Assembly: GCA_050174775.1 (NCBI GenBank)
Contig: JBFXJP010000001.1
Location: 124,001-188,000, forward strand
Source: CAYPGJ01 sp050174775
GTDB taxonomy: Bacteria; Planctomycetota; Phycisphaerae; Phycisphaerales; UBA1924
Length of the DNA stretch: 64,000 nt
Reading direction: 5' to 3'
Part shown: positions 55,655-64,000 of the stretch, one piece after another
Position numbering within the stretch: position 1 is the first letter of the stretch
Layout: each line of letters opens with the position of its first letter
Made by a program: the position numbers and the translations under genes
Notes under the pieces: generated by a model
Databases searched by the model: none
What the model was told of the DNA's origin: nothing
Seen by the model: only the letters and a program-made list of their open reading frames with translations

Positions 55655-58309
55655 GTGTCTGAGCCATCCAACACGGCGGGATCTGGGGGGGGGAATGGCG
55701 GGGAGAACGGCTCCGAGCGGGATGAGCGCCTGATCGAGGCGGCGCGAGCGCAGGCGAACGCGCCGGGGAGCGGGAGCGGGGTGGTGCGGGGGTCGTCGGG
55801 GTGGCGCGGCGGGGACATCGCGCCGACGCTCGACCTGCCGAACTACGAGGTGGTGCGCGAGATACACCGTGGCGGGCAGGGGACGGTGTACCTGGCGATC
55901 CAGAAGGGGACGAAGCGCAAGGTCGCGATCAAGGTGCTGCACGCGGTGAGCGTGGAGGGGGGGCGGTTTACGACGCGGGATCGCGCGCGGTTCGACCGTG
56001 AGGTGCAGATCCTGGGGCAGATGGCGCACCCGAACATCGTGTCGATTCATGAGTCGGGCGTGACGCCGCGCGGCGCGTTCTACTTCGTGATGGACTACAT
56101 CTCGGGTCAGACGCTGGACGCGTGGATCAAATCGGACGGGCGGACGGTGGAGGAGGCGTTGCGTCTGTTCGGGAAGATCTGCGATGCGGTGAACGCGGCG
56201 CATCTGAAGGGGGTGATCCACCGGGACCTGAAGCCCGGGAACATCCGTGTGGACGGGGCGGGCGTGCCGCACGTGCTGGACTTCGGGCTTGCGAAGGTGG
56301 CGACGGGGGAGGTGGATGACTCGACGCACCTGCGCGTGATGACGATGACGGGGCAGTTCGTGGGGAGTCTGCCGTGGGCGAGCCCGGAGCAGGCGGAGGG
56401 GGCGCCGCAGAAGATCGACATCCGGACGGACGTGTATTCGTTGGGCGTGATTCTGTATCAGATGCTGACGGGGGGGCGGTTTCCGTACCGGGTGATCGGG
56501 AACATGCGGGACGTGCTGGACAACATCCTGCGCGCGGAGCCTGCGCGGCCCAGCACGGTGCGTCGGCAGATCAACAACGAGGTCGAGACGATCGTGCTCA
56601 AGTGCTTGTCGAAGGAGCGCGAGCGTCGGTATCAGAGCGCGGGCGAGCTTGGGCGGGACGTGGCGCGGTATCTGACGGGCGACCCGATCGAGGCGAAGCG
56701 CGACAGCGGGTGGTATGTGATCCGCAAGACGCTGCGGCGCCGGAGGGGCGTGGCTGCGACGGTGGCGCTGTTCGCGACCGCGATGGTGGTGTGGGGGGCG
56801 TCGATGACGGCGATGTACGGGCGTGCGACGCGGGCGGAGCGGTCTGCCGTGGTGGCGCTGGAGGGTGAGCGGGAGGCGCGGGAGGCGGAGCGCTCGCAGC
56901 GGGAGCGTGCGGAGTCGAATTTCGATGCGGTGCGCGGGATCGCGCGGACGATGATCGTCGATTTCAACGACGAGATCCGGGAGCTTCGGGGCGCGACGGC
57001 GGCGCGGGACCGGCTGCTGCGCGAGGCGCGGGCGTATCTGGAGAAGGTCCGGGCGCAGGGGGATGAGGATGTCGCGTTCCTGCGCGAGCTGGCGGACGCG
57101 CACGACCGTGTGGGGGAGTTGCTGGCTGGGGTGTACGGTCCGAGCACGAGGCAGTCGTCGGAAGGGGAGGTGGGGTTTGGGGAGTCTCGTCGGTTGCGGG
57201 AACGGGTGCTTGCGCGGCTGCCGACAGATGCGCGTGCGCACGCGGATGTGGCGCGGAGCATGCAGCGATCTGCGACGCTGATGCAGCAGGAGCGGAAGTA
57301 CGCGGATGCGCTGGCGCAGATGGAGGAGGCGATCGCGGGGTGTGATCGCGCGCTGTCGTTCGTGAAGGGGTCAGAGGGGGATGTTCGCGCGGAGACGGAG
57401 GCGTTGCGGGCCGCGTGCGTGACGGGGGCGGGCGATCTGGCGATGCGGCTGGGTGAGGAGGCGCGTGAGCCGGGAGAGAGGGCGGGGCGGGCTGCTGAGG
57501 CGCTGGGTCGGTATGACTCGGCCGCGTCGTACTGGAGGTCGCGGGCGCGTGATGAGGGCGCGGGGCGGGCGCTGGCGATGTTGGCGTCGAAGCGGTCGCG
57601 CGTGCTGCTGTTGTTGGCGGAGAGCGGGGAGAGTGCGCGGTTTGATGAGGCGCGTGAGGCCGTGGAGGAGGCGTTGGCGGCGTTCGAGCGGATCGCGCGG
57701 GAGAGCCCGGCGAGCCGGCGTGCGCAGCGGGACGTGTGGATTGCGTTGCACCATCGGGGGGACACGGGGGCGCGGATCGCGCGCCGGCAGGCGGAGGGGC
57801 TGGATGGCGAGGAGCGCGCGGCGCTGGTTCGCGCGGCGAGCGAGACGGCGTTGGCGGACTACACGCGGGCGGTGCGGATCGCGGGGCAGCTCGCTGCGGA
57901 TGAGGAGAACGTGGAGGCGCAGCGCGACCTGGCGCTGTGCCTGAACAAGCAGGCGAACACGCTGCTTGCGCTGGGGCGGGAGGATGAGGCGGAGCGGGTG
58001 TACGGGGAGTCGTTGCGGGTGCGGAGGGCGCTGCAGGCGGGCGATCCGACCGCGCGGCACACGCACGATCTGTTCGTGGGGCTGGTGAAGGCTGGGGAGG
58101 CGGCGCTGCGTCGGAGCGAGTCGATGCGGGGAGAGACGGCGGAGGCGGCGCGGGAGGAGGCCCGGGTTCTGCTGCTGGAGGCCGGGGAGCGGATCGGGGA
58201 CTTGGTGCGGCAGGGGGTGCATGACGCGGAGTCGGGGGAAGTCCGGGAACTCCGCGGTTTGTTGGAGCGAGCGGGCGTATCGGCGGAAACTCCCACAAAA
58301 AAGCGTTGA
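55655..58309 (+). CDS. transmembrane serine/threonine protein kinase
   Basis: The GTG at 55655 has GGAG about 9 bases upstream. The kinase domain is about residues 64-330 of 884: Gly loop REIHRGGQGTVYLA, VAIK Lys, catalytic IHRDLKPGN (about 188), DFG and SPEQAEG. All catalytic residues are present. A Gly/Ser-rich N-terminal 50 residues precede it. One membrane helix (VAATVALFATAMVVWGAS, about 366-384) leads to an extracytoplasmic part of about 490 residues. That part is helical and full of Ala, Glu and Arg, with TPR-like units near the end (CLNKQANTLLALGREDEAER). It probably senses an envelope cue and acts on the neighbouring ECF factor. Confidence 0.94.
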   Translation: MSEPSNTAGSGGGNGGENGSERDERLIEAARAQANAPGSGSGVVRGSSGWRGGDIAPTLDLPNYEVVREIHRGGQGTVYLAIQKGTKRKVAIKVLHAVSVEGGRFTTRDRARFDREVQILGQMAHPNIVSIHESGVTPRGAFYFVMDYISGQTLDAWIKSDGRTVEEALRLFGKICDAVNAAHLKGVIHRDLKPGNIRVDGAGVPHVLDFGLAKVATGEVDDSTHLRVMTMTGQFVGSLPWASPEQAEGAPQKIDIRTDVYSLGVILYQMLTGGRFPYRVIGNMRDVLDNILRAEPARPSTVRRQINNEVETIVLKCLSKERERRYQSAGELGRDVARYLTGDPIEAKRDSGWYVIRKTLRRRRGVAATVALFATAMVVWGASMTAMYGRATRAERSAVVALEGEREAREAERSQRERAESNFDAVRGIARTMIVDFNDEIRELRGATAARDRLLREARAYLEKVRAQGDEDVAFLRELADAHDRVGELLAGVYGPSTRQSSEGEVGFGESRRLRERVLARLPTDARAHADVARSMQRSATLMQQERKYADALAQMEEAIAGCDRALSFVKGSEGDVRAETEALRAACVTGAGDLAMRLGEEAREPGERAGRAAEALGRYDSAASYWRSRARDEGAGRALAMLASKRSRVLLLLAESGESARFDEAREAVEEALAAFERIARESPASRRAQRDVWIALHHRGDTGARIARRQAEGLDGEERAALVRAASETALADYTRAVRIAGQLAADEENVEAQRDLALCLNKQANTLLALGREDEAERVYGESLRVRRALQAGDPTARHTHDLFVGLVKAGEAALRRSESMRGETAEAAREEARVLLLEAGERIGDLVRQGVHDAESGEVRELRGLLERAGVSAETPTKKR

Positions 58310-58335
58310 CCCCCCTTGGGACAGGGTGGTACCTT
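58306..58335 (+). promoter_or_regulatory. possible promoter of the beta-solenoid protein gene
   Basis: TTGACC and TACCTT are separated by 18 bases. The -35 box overlaps the kinase stop codon. The -10 match is fair only. Confidence 0.35.
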
Positions 58336-58415
58336 GGCCTTCGCGCGTAGGGAGGAGTTTTTGTACTGTGCGCTGCGTTGCACACGTATGCGCACATGCC
58401 AGAGAGGACAAACGT

Positions 58416-60806
58416 ATGCGAGAGGTGTTGCGTAATCGGCGTTGTTTCGCGCGTGCGCTGACGGCGTGTGCGGGCGTCACGGCGGGTCTTGTGAGCGTGG
58501 CGTCGGCGGGTCCGGTGGACGTGTTCTGGCTCAACGCCTCGAGCGGGAACTGGGGGACGGCGGGGAACTGGGACCCGGCTGTCGTGCCGAACAACAACGG
58601 CACGGAGTACAACGCGTTCCTGCAAGTGTCGGGCACGGCGTACGTGGTGTCGCTCGACTCGAACTTCACTGTGCGCGACTTCACGATGTCCTCAACGGAC
58701 GCGACGCTCGATCTTCTCTCCAACCGGCTGACGATCGAGGGGGACTTCACGCAGGGCGCAAACACGATCGGCAGCACGGGGGGGCTTGGCGAGCTGTTCG
58801 TGAGCGGCTCGGCGTCCCTGACGGGATCGACGCTGACGGGCTTCACGACGATGCGGACGTCGGCCGATCTGAATCTTTCGGGCGCGACGTTCAACGGGGT
58901 GATGGCGGTGATGAGCCTGGGGACGCTCAACTTCATCGGCGCCGCGGCGTCGGAGATCTGCGACACGTGCATCGATCACGAGGGGGCGGCGATCAACTGG
59001 TCGGGCGACGGGGGGATCATGATGGGGGCGGGGGGAGAGATCCGGAACGCGGATTCGTCGAAGTTCACGATCTCGAACAATCAGTCGATCACGCTGATCG
59101 GCGGGACGGCCAGCGTCCGCAACGAGGGCGTGATCGAGAAGACGAGCAGCGGGACGACGTCGATGGTCGGCGTGTCGCTGGTGAACACGGGCACGCTCGA
59201 CATCAAGAGCGGGACGTTCTCGGTGGACAAGGTGGACAATCTCCCGGACGGCACGCTGAGCGGGGGGAAGTGGATCGTGCGAGCCGGCGCGACGCTCGAT
59301 TTCTCCGGCGCGACGGTGACGATGAACGAGGCCGAGGTGACGCTGGAGGGGGCGGGCTCGTCGTTCAGCGCGTTCACGGACAACATCTCGGTGAACGGCG
59401 CGACGGGGACGATCTCGCTCCTCGACGGGCGGGCGTTGACGACGGCGGGCGACTTCACGAACGAGGGCGCGTTGGTGGTGGGGACGGGCTCGGCGTTCAT
59501 GGTGGCGTCGGGGTCGTCGCTGACGAACTTCACGGCCGCGACGAAGACGCTGACCGGCGGGGCGTACGACCTGGCGGGCACGCTGACGTTTGACGGGGCG
59601 GACGTCGTGACGCTGGGCGCCGAGGTGACGCTCCGCGGCACGGGCGGCGGGATCGAGAACGAGTTCGGCGCGAACGCGTTGCTCCAGTCCTCCGCGGGGA
59701 CGAACACGATCGCGTCGGGGGGCATGCTCGCGATCCGTGATGCGGTGACGTTCACCACGGGCGGGGACATGCTTGTCGCTTCCGGCGGGATGCTCGACAT
59801 CGATACGGGGACGACGTTCAAGGTGGCGAGCGGGTTCGATCTTCTGAATATCTCCTCGTCCGGCGTGCTGAACGACGCGGGCGTCGTTCTCCGAGGCACG
59901 CTGCAGGCGGACAACGCGGACGTGGTGGAGATCGGCGCCGGGGCGGACCTCACGCTCGATGGTGACGGCTCGAGCCTGCTCAATGGGGCGGGGATGAGCG
60001 CGTTCGCGGGGCTGGAGCGGATCGACTCGGGGTCGTTCACGATCAAGGGTGGGAGAGACCTGACTGTCTCGAACTCGACTCCGTTCACGGTGTCGGGCGC
60101 GACGGGAAAGCTCACGGTGGGGCCCCGCGCGACGGTTGACGGGCCCGGCCCCGGCATGGGTGATCGGAGCGAGCTGACGGTGACGGGCGACATCGAGCAG
60201 TCTGCCGGCGCGGTGCGTGTGGATGACGCGTTGGTGAGCGTCGGCGGGTCGGCGGGTTACACACAGAGCGGTGGCGTGCTGACGCTCGCGAACGCCGGGG
60301 AGCTGGCGTTCACGGGCGCCGGGAGCTACACGCAAACGGGCGGGACGCTCGCGGGGACGGGCAAGATCATGGGCTCGGCCGTGATCAACGGGACGCTTTC
60401 ACCGGGCGAATCGGCGGGCGCGATCACGGTGACTGGGGATGTGACGGTGCGTCCGGATGCGATCTTTGAGTTCGAGATCGTCAGCGCGAGCGAGTTTGAC
60501 CAGTTGATCGTGGATGGGTCGGTGACGTTCGACGGTCCGGACGGCGGCAAGGGGGGGGCGGTGCTGCGGGTGCACGCGCTCTCGGGGTATGCGGCCGTGA
60601 TCGGGGACACCTTCGAGGTCATCACGTTCACGGAGACGCGCGACGGCGGGTTTGCGTTCCTGGAGGGCTTGTCGCTCGGGAACGGGCTGTTCCTGCAGAG
60701 CGAGTTCACGGATCACGCGTTGGTGCTGCGGGTGGTGCCGGCGCCGGGCGTGGGCCTGGGTCTTGGCGTCGCGCTGTTCGGGGCGGGACGTCGCCGGCGA
60801 GGTTGA
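58416..60806 (+). CDS. secreted beta-solenoid (autotransporter-repeat-like) protein with CTERM-like tail
   Basis: The ATG at 58416 has AGAGAGGA 7 bases upstream and a signal peptide (ALTACAGVTAGLVSVASAG). The 796-residue body is a regular succession of short strands with G-[TS]-L and N-x-G patterns (WGTAGNWDPAVVPNN, NTGTLDIKSGTFSV, YTQSGGVLTLANAGELAFTG, INGTLSPGESAGAITVTGDV). These are typical of right-handed beta-solenoids such as pectin-lyase-like or autotransporter passenger regions. No enzyme motif was recognised. It ends VPAPGVGLGLGVALFGAGRR plus RRG, a PEP-CTERM-like sorting tail. A surface adhesin or shell component is likely. Confidence 0.83.
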   Translation: MREVLRNRRCFARALTACAGVTAGLVSVASAGPVDVFWLNASSGNWGTAGNWDPAVVPNNNGTEYNAFLQVSGTAYVVSLDSNFTVRDFTMSSTDATLDLLSNRLTIEGDFTQGANTIGSTGGLGELFVSGSASLTGSTLTGFTTMRTSADLNLSGATFNGVMAVMSLGTLNFIGAAASEICDTCIDHEGAAINWSGDGGIMMGAGGEIRNADSSKFTISNNQSITLIGGTASVRNEGVIEKTSSGTTSMVGVSLVNTGTLDIKSGTFSVDKVDNLPDGTLSGGKWIVRAGATLDFSGATVTMNEAEVTLEGAGSSFSAFTDNISVNGATGTISLLDGRALTTAGDFTNEGALVVGTGSAFMVASGSSLTNFTAATKTLTGGAYDLAGTLTFDGADVVTLGAEVTLRGTGGGIENEFGANALLQSSAGTNTIASGGMLAIRDAVTFTTGGDMLVASGGMLDIDTGTTFKVASGFDLLNISSSGVLNDAGVVLRGTLQADNADVVEIGAGADLTLDGDGSSLLNGAGMSAFAGLERIDSGSFTIKGGRDLTVSNSTPFTVSGATGKLTVGPRATVDGPGPGMGDRSELTVTGDIEQSAGAVRVDDALVSVGGSAGYTQSGGVLTLANAGELAFTGAGSYTQTGGTLAGTGKIMGSAVINGTLSPGESAGAITVTGDVTVRPDAIFEFEIVSASEFDQLIVDGSVTFDGPDGGKGGAVLRVHALSGYAAVIGDTFEVITFTETRDGGFAFLEGLSLGNGLFLQSEFTDHALVLRVVPAPGVGLGLGVALFGAGRRRRG

Positions 60807-60875
60807 GCGGTGTCCGGACGCCGCCTGCAATAATCGCGTGGCGCGTGCCGTTGGGCGGGGCACGGAGGCTCGGAC

Positions 60876-63542
60876 ATGCGGACGGCGATCGTGGCGGCGT
60901 TGGGAGTGCTCGCGGGCTCGGCTTTGGCGAGACAGGCCTTTGTCAATTTCGAGAGCCCGCAGGTGCATCCGCTCGAGCTGACGCCTGACGGCTCGCGCCT
61001 GCTTGCTGTGAACACGGCTGATAACCGGCTGGAGGTGTTCGCGGTGGGGTTCGGGGGCGCGCTGACGCCGATCGCGTCCGTGCCGGTCGGGATGGAGCCG
61101 GTGTCCGTGCGGGCGCGCGGCAACGGCGAGGCGTGGGTGGTCAACCATCTCTCCGATTCGGTGAGCGTGGTGAGCCTGAGCACGTTCACCGTCACGGCCA
61201 CGCTGCTCTCGGGGGATGAGCCTGCGGACGTGGTGTTTGCGGGGACGCCGCAGCGAGCGTTTGTGTCGGTGACGCAGGAGAACCGGGTCCGCGTGTTCGA
61301 CCCGCTCAATCTCGCGGCGCCTGCGCAGGTGGTGATGATCCAGGGTGAAGAGCCGCGGGCATTGGCCACGGACGGCGCGCGCGTGTACGCGGCCATCTTT
61401 GAGTCGGGGAACAAGTCCACGATCCTGTCGCCACCTGATGTGAACAGCCCGGGGAGCCCATACCCGGGGAGACCGAATCCGCCGCCGAACGCGGGCAACG
61501 CGTTCAACCCTCCGATGCGCGTGGGGAACCCGCCGCCGCCGCCCGTCGGTCTGGTGGTGAAGCGTCAGCCGGACGGCACGTGGCGCGACGACAACAATCG
61601 AAACTGGTCGAACGTGGTGACGTGGAACGTGCTGGATCATGACGTGGCCGTGATCGACGCGGGCACGCTGGGCGTGACGTACGTCGACGGGCTGATGAAC
61701 GCGAACATGGCGTTGTCGGTGGGGCCTGGCGGGCGCGTGAGCGTGGTGGGCACGGACGCGATCAATCACGTGCGGTTCGAGCCCAATGTGAACAGCGTGT
61801 TCGTGCGAGTGATGTACGCGAGTTTCACGCCGGGGAGCGCGGGAGCGCCCGTGATCTCCGACCTCAACCCGCACCTGACGTACACGACGACCACGCTCCC
61901 GCTCGAGACACGCCGGCAGTCGATCGGCGATCCGCGCGCGATCGTGTGGAACGCGCTCGGGACGCAGGGGTACGTCGCGGGCATGGGCTCGAACAATGTC
62001 GTGCGGATCGGGCCCGCGGGCGAGCGGCTCGGGTTGATCGAAGTGGGGGAGGGGCCGACGGGGCTCGCGCTGCACGAGGCGAGCGGTCGGCTGTTCGTGC
62101 TCGACCGGTTCGAAGGTGCTGTGTCCGTCATCGACACGGTCACGAACGTGGAGATCGCGCGGCGGTCGTTCTACGACCCGACGCCGATCGACATCCGGGT
62201 GGGTCGACCGTTCCTGTTCAACACGCACATCTCATCGGGGCTCGGCCAGGCCTCGTGCGGCTCGTGCCACATCGACGGGCGCACGGATGCGCTCACGTGG
62301 GACCTGGGGGATCCGTCGGGCACGGTGAAGCCGTTCAACCAGATCTGCCAGTTCGGGGGGCAGTGCCAGGACTGGCACCCGATGAAGGGCACGATGTCCA
62401 CGCAGACGCTCTTCGGGCTCGTGAACGCGGGGCCGATGCACTGGCGCGCGGACCGCGAGGACTTCTCGACGTTCAACCCGGCGTTTGTTTCGCTGCTTGG
62501 GCGTGAGACGGAGTTGACGCCCGCGGAGATGCAGGCGTTCACGGTGTACGTGGACACGCTCCGCTTCCCGCCCAACCCGTTCCGCAATCTCAACGGCACG
62601 CTGCCGACAACGTTCGCCAACGGCGGGAACCCTGCTGCGGGGCAGGCCACCTTCGGCGCCATCCCGCTCGTCGGCACGCCGTTCACGTGCAACGCGTGCC
62701 ACTCCCAGCCGATGGGCACGAGCACGACGCTTGCCTCCGCCAACCTCATCGCGACCTCGGCGCAGAGCCTGAAGACGCCGCACCTGCGCAATTTGTACGA
62801 GAAGACGGGCTTCTCGCGTCAGAGCCAGACGAACACGCGTGGGTTCGGGTTCTCGCACGACGGGCACATCGACACGCTGGGGGCGTTCCTCGCGCTGCCC
62901 CAGTTCGCGTTCGCGCCGGGACCGCCCGGACAGCAGCAGCGGCGCGACGTCGAGGCGTTCCTGATGTGCTTCGCGCAGGACACGCCCGCGGGCGTGGGCG
63001 CGCAGGTGTACGTGGACAGCCCGACGCCCTCGCCTGAAGTGGCGGCTCGGCTGGATGCGATCCTGCTTGTGGCTCGTTCGAACAACGTCGGGATGATCGT
63101 GAAGGGCAGGCAGGGGGGCGTGCCCAGGGGGTACGCGTACGACGCGATCGCGGACATCCTCCGGGCGGACATGGCCGGAGAGACGATCACGACGGCTGCG
63201 CTGCGCGCCGCGGCCTCGGCACAGAACCCGCTTACGTTCACGCTCGTGCCCAGGAACGCGCAGACTCGGATGGGGATCGATCGCGACGGGGATGGGTTCC
63301 TCGATCGTGATGAGGTGCTGGCGCGGAGCAATCCGGCGGACCCTGCGAGCGTGCCGGGGCCGTTGTGCCCCGGGGACGTGACTGGCGATCGTGTTGTGAA
63401 CTTCAATGACCTGAACGTGGTGCTCGGGTCGTTCGGCCTGCAGGGGATGGCTGGGTACATCATGGGCGACGCGGACGCGGACGGGGACGTGGATTTCGGT
63501 GATCTGAACGCTGTGCTGAGCGCGTTCGGGCAGGGGTGCTGA
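60876..63542 (+). CDS. secreted propeller / di-haem cytochrome / dockerin fusion
   Basis: The ATG at 60876 has GGAGG 6 bases upstream and a short signal peptide (IVAALGVLAGSALA). Of 888 residues, about 20-440 form a YncE/YVTN-type beta-propeller (LELTPDGSRLLAVNTADNRL, VGEGPTGLALHEASGRLFVL). Two c-type haem sites follow: CGSCH at about 461 and CNACH at about 605. The Met and His around them (WHPMKGTM) could be distal ligands. An EF hand (DRDGDGFLDRDE) and a dockerin with flanking Cys (GPLCPGD and GQGC, about 830-888) end the protein. This resembles di-haem peroxidase-like 'cytochrome-propeller' proteins. Redox activity is likely, its partner unknown. Confidence 0.9.
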   Translation: MRTAIVAALGVLAGSALARQAFVNFESPQVHPLELTPDGSRLLAVNTADNRLEVFAVGFGGALTPIASVPVGMEPVSVRARGNGEAWVVNHLSDSVSVVSLSTFTVTATLLSGDEPADVVFAGTPQRAFVSVTQENRVRVFDPLNLAAPAQVVMIQGEEPRALATDGARVYAAIFESGNKSTILSPPDVNSPGSPYPGRPNPPPNAGNAFNPPMRVGNPPPPPVGLVVKRQPDGTWRDDNNRNWSNVVTWNVLDHDVAVIDAGTLGVTYVDGLMNANMALSVGPGGRVSVVGTDAINHVRFEPNVNSVFVRVMYASFTPGSAGAPVISDLNPHLTYTTTTLPLETRRQSIGDPRAIVWNALGTQGYVAGMGSNNVVRIGPAGERLGLIEVGEGPTGLALHEASGRLFVLDRFEGAVSVIDTVTNVEIARRSFYDPTPIDIRVGRPFLFNTHISSGLGQASCGSCHIDGRTDALTWDLGDPSGTVKPFNQICQFGGQCQDWHPMKGTMSTQTLFGLVNAGPMHWRADREDFSTFNPAFVSLLGRETELTPAEMQAFTVYVDTLRFPPNPFRNLNGTLPTTFANGGNPAAGQATFGAIPLVGTPFTCNACHSQPMGTSTTLASANLIATSAQSLKTPHLRNLYEKTGFSRQSQTNTRGFGFSHDGHIDTLGAFLALPQFAFAPGPPGQQQRRDVEAFLMCFAQDTPAGVGAQVYVDSPTPSPEVAARLDAILLVARSNNVGMIVKGRQGGVPRGYAYDAIADILRADMAGETITTAALRAAASAQNPLTFTLVPRNAQTRMGIDRDGDGFLDRDEVLARSNPADPASVPGPLCPGDVTGDRVVNFNDLNVVLGSFGLQGMAGYIMGDADADGDVDFGDLNAVLSAFGQGC

Positions 63543-63672
63543 TTCCGCGCGGGGCGCGCGCGGTGGTGGGCGCCGTGGAGCGGGTCGGAGGAGCCCGCTC
63601 TTGGCGCGCGCTGGAAAAGCCCCCGAAACCGGGCTATGTTGATGCCCCCCGGTTTTCAGGAGGCCATCGCTC

Positions 63673-64000
63673 ATGCGGAAGGCAATGCTCGCGCTCGCTC
63701 TGGTCGTCTCGCCCCTCACGCTGCTCGGATGCACGTCGAGGCCAACGTCCTACACGCCCGTGGCCGGCGCGAGCCAGGGGCGTGTGTACGACGGGTACGA
63801 GGGATACCAGCGGAAGGTGACGACGGACTCGCGCGAGGCGCAGCGGTTCTTTGATCAGGGCATGCAGCTGCTCTACGGGTTCAATCACGACGAGGCGATC
63901 CGCTCGTTCGAGGAGGCCGCGGCCATCGACCCGGAGTGCGCGATGGCGTACTGGGGCATCGCGTACGCGAACGGGATCAACATCAACGACCCGATGATGA
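63673..64000 (+). CDS. TPR lipoprotein (3' end cut off by the window)
   Basis: The ATG at 63673 has CAGGAGG 9 bases upstream. The visible 109 residues begin with a lipoprotein signal (MLALALVVSPLTLLGC, lipobox LLGC). A family motif follows: SREAQRFFDQGMQLLYGFNH, then DEAIRSFEEAAAIDPECAMA and YWGIAYANG. This is the conserved opening of a widespread TPR-repeat family ('tetratricopeptide repeat protein', function unknown). The remainder lies past the right edge. Confidence 0.88.
   Translation, partial: MRKAMLALALVVSPLTLLGCTSRPTSYTPVAGASQGRVYDGYEGYQRKVTTDSREAQRFFDQGMQLLYGFNHDEAIRSFEEAAAIDPECAMAYWGIAYANGININDPMM

Overview
The window reads as chromosomal DNA of a high-GC planctomycete, most likely of the Phycisphaerae/Phycisphaerales type. 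The main reasons are nine secreted proteins carrying paired dockerin-like repeats (D-x-N-x-D-G-x-V-x-F-x-D-L-N), four proteins ending in a PEP-CTERM-like tail (PTPGA/VPAPG, hydrophobic stretch, RRRR), an H-x9-DG-type pseudopilin, an ECF sigma factor next to a large membrane Ser/Thr kinase, and frequent GTG/TTG starts. No transposase, integrase, phage gene or CRISPR array was recognised.

Layout. 1-5155: three secreted dockerin-bearing peptidases (an M14 carboxypeptidase cut by the left edge and a tandem pair of M64-like enzymes). 5286-7895 (minus): nitroreductase, FAD oxidoreductase and aldo/keto reductase. 8130-11361: a metzincin protease and a beta-propeller protein, both with dockerins. 11527-14664: an AraC regulator, a secreted protein of unknown role, and a protein whose dockerin sits at the N-terminus. 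14798-20220: tRNA-Thr(CGU), hflX, a palindromic-repeat intergenic region, then ctpA, tsaD and a release-factor-like gene. 20404-23865: a protein with a DUF2325-like C-terminus, converging on a phytase-like esterase/BtuF-like pair. 24002-35968: a type II secretion operon (gspD-E-F-G, pseudopilins, K, C/L/M-like genes and a TPR lipoprotein), tightly overlapped. 36038-41179: one large dockerin protein and three tandem PEP-CTERM-like paralogs. 41479-44317: Hsp20, then a minus-strand persulfide dioxygenase-rhodanese (CstB-like) plus TauE exporter pair. 44635-50744: a compact six-gene operon (KamA aminomutase, cysteine-cluster protein, two ATP-grasp ligases, a GNAT-deacetylase fusion, a GNAT). 50958-64000: a pseudopilin, a periplasmic-binding-like protein with many EF-hand repeats, the ECF/kinase pair, a beta-solenoid surface protein, a propeller/di-haem cytochrome/dockerin fusion, and the start of a TPR lipoprotein.

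How it fits together. The type II secretion machinery could export the many dockerin and PEP-CTERM proteins of the window, though no cohesin partner was recognised here. The most intriguing unit is the KamA operon. Its aminomutase keeps both acidic residues associated with lysine binding, so it probably feeds beta-lysine to two peptide-bond-forming ATP-grasp enzymes and to acetylating/deacetylating domains. That is the layout of a small-molecule pathway for which I know no described product.
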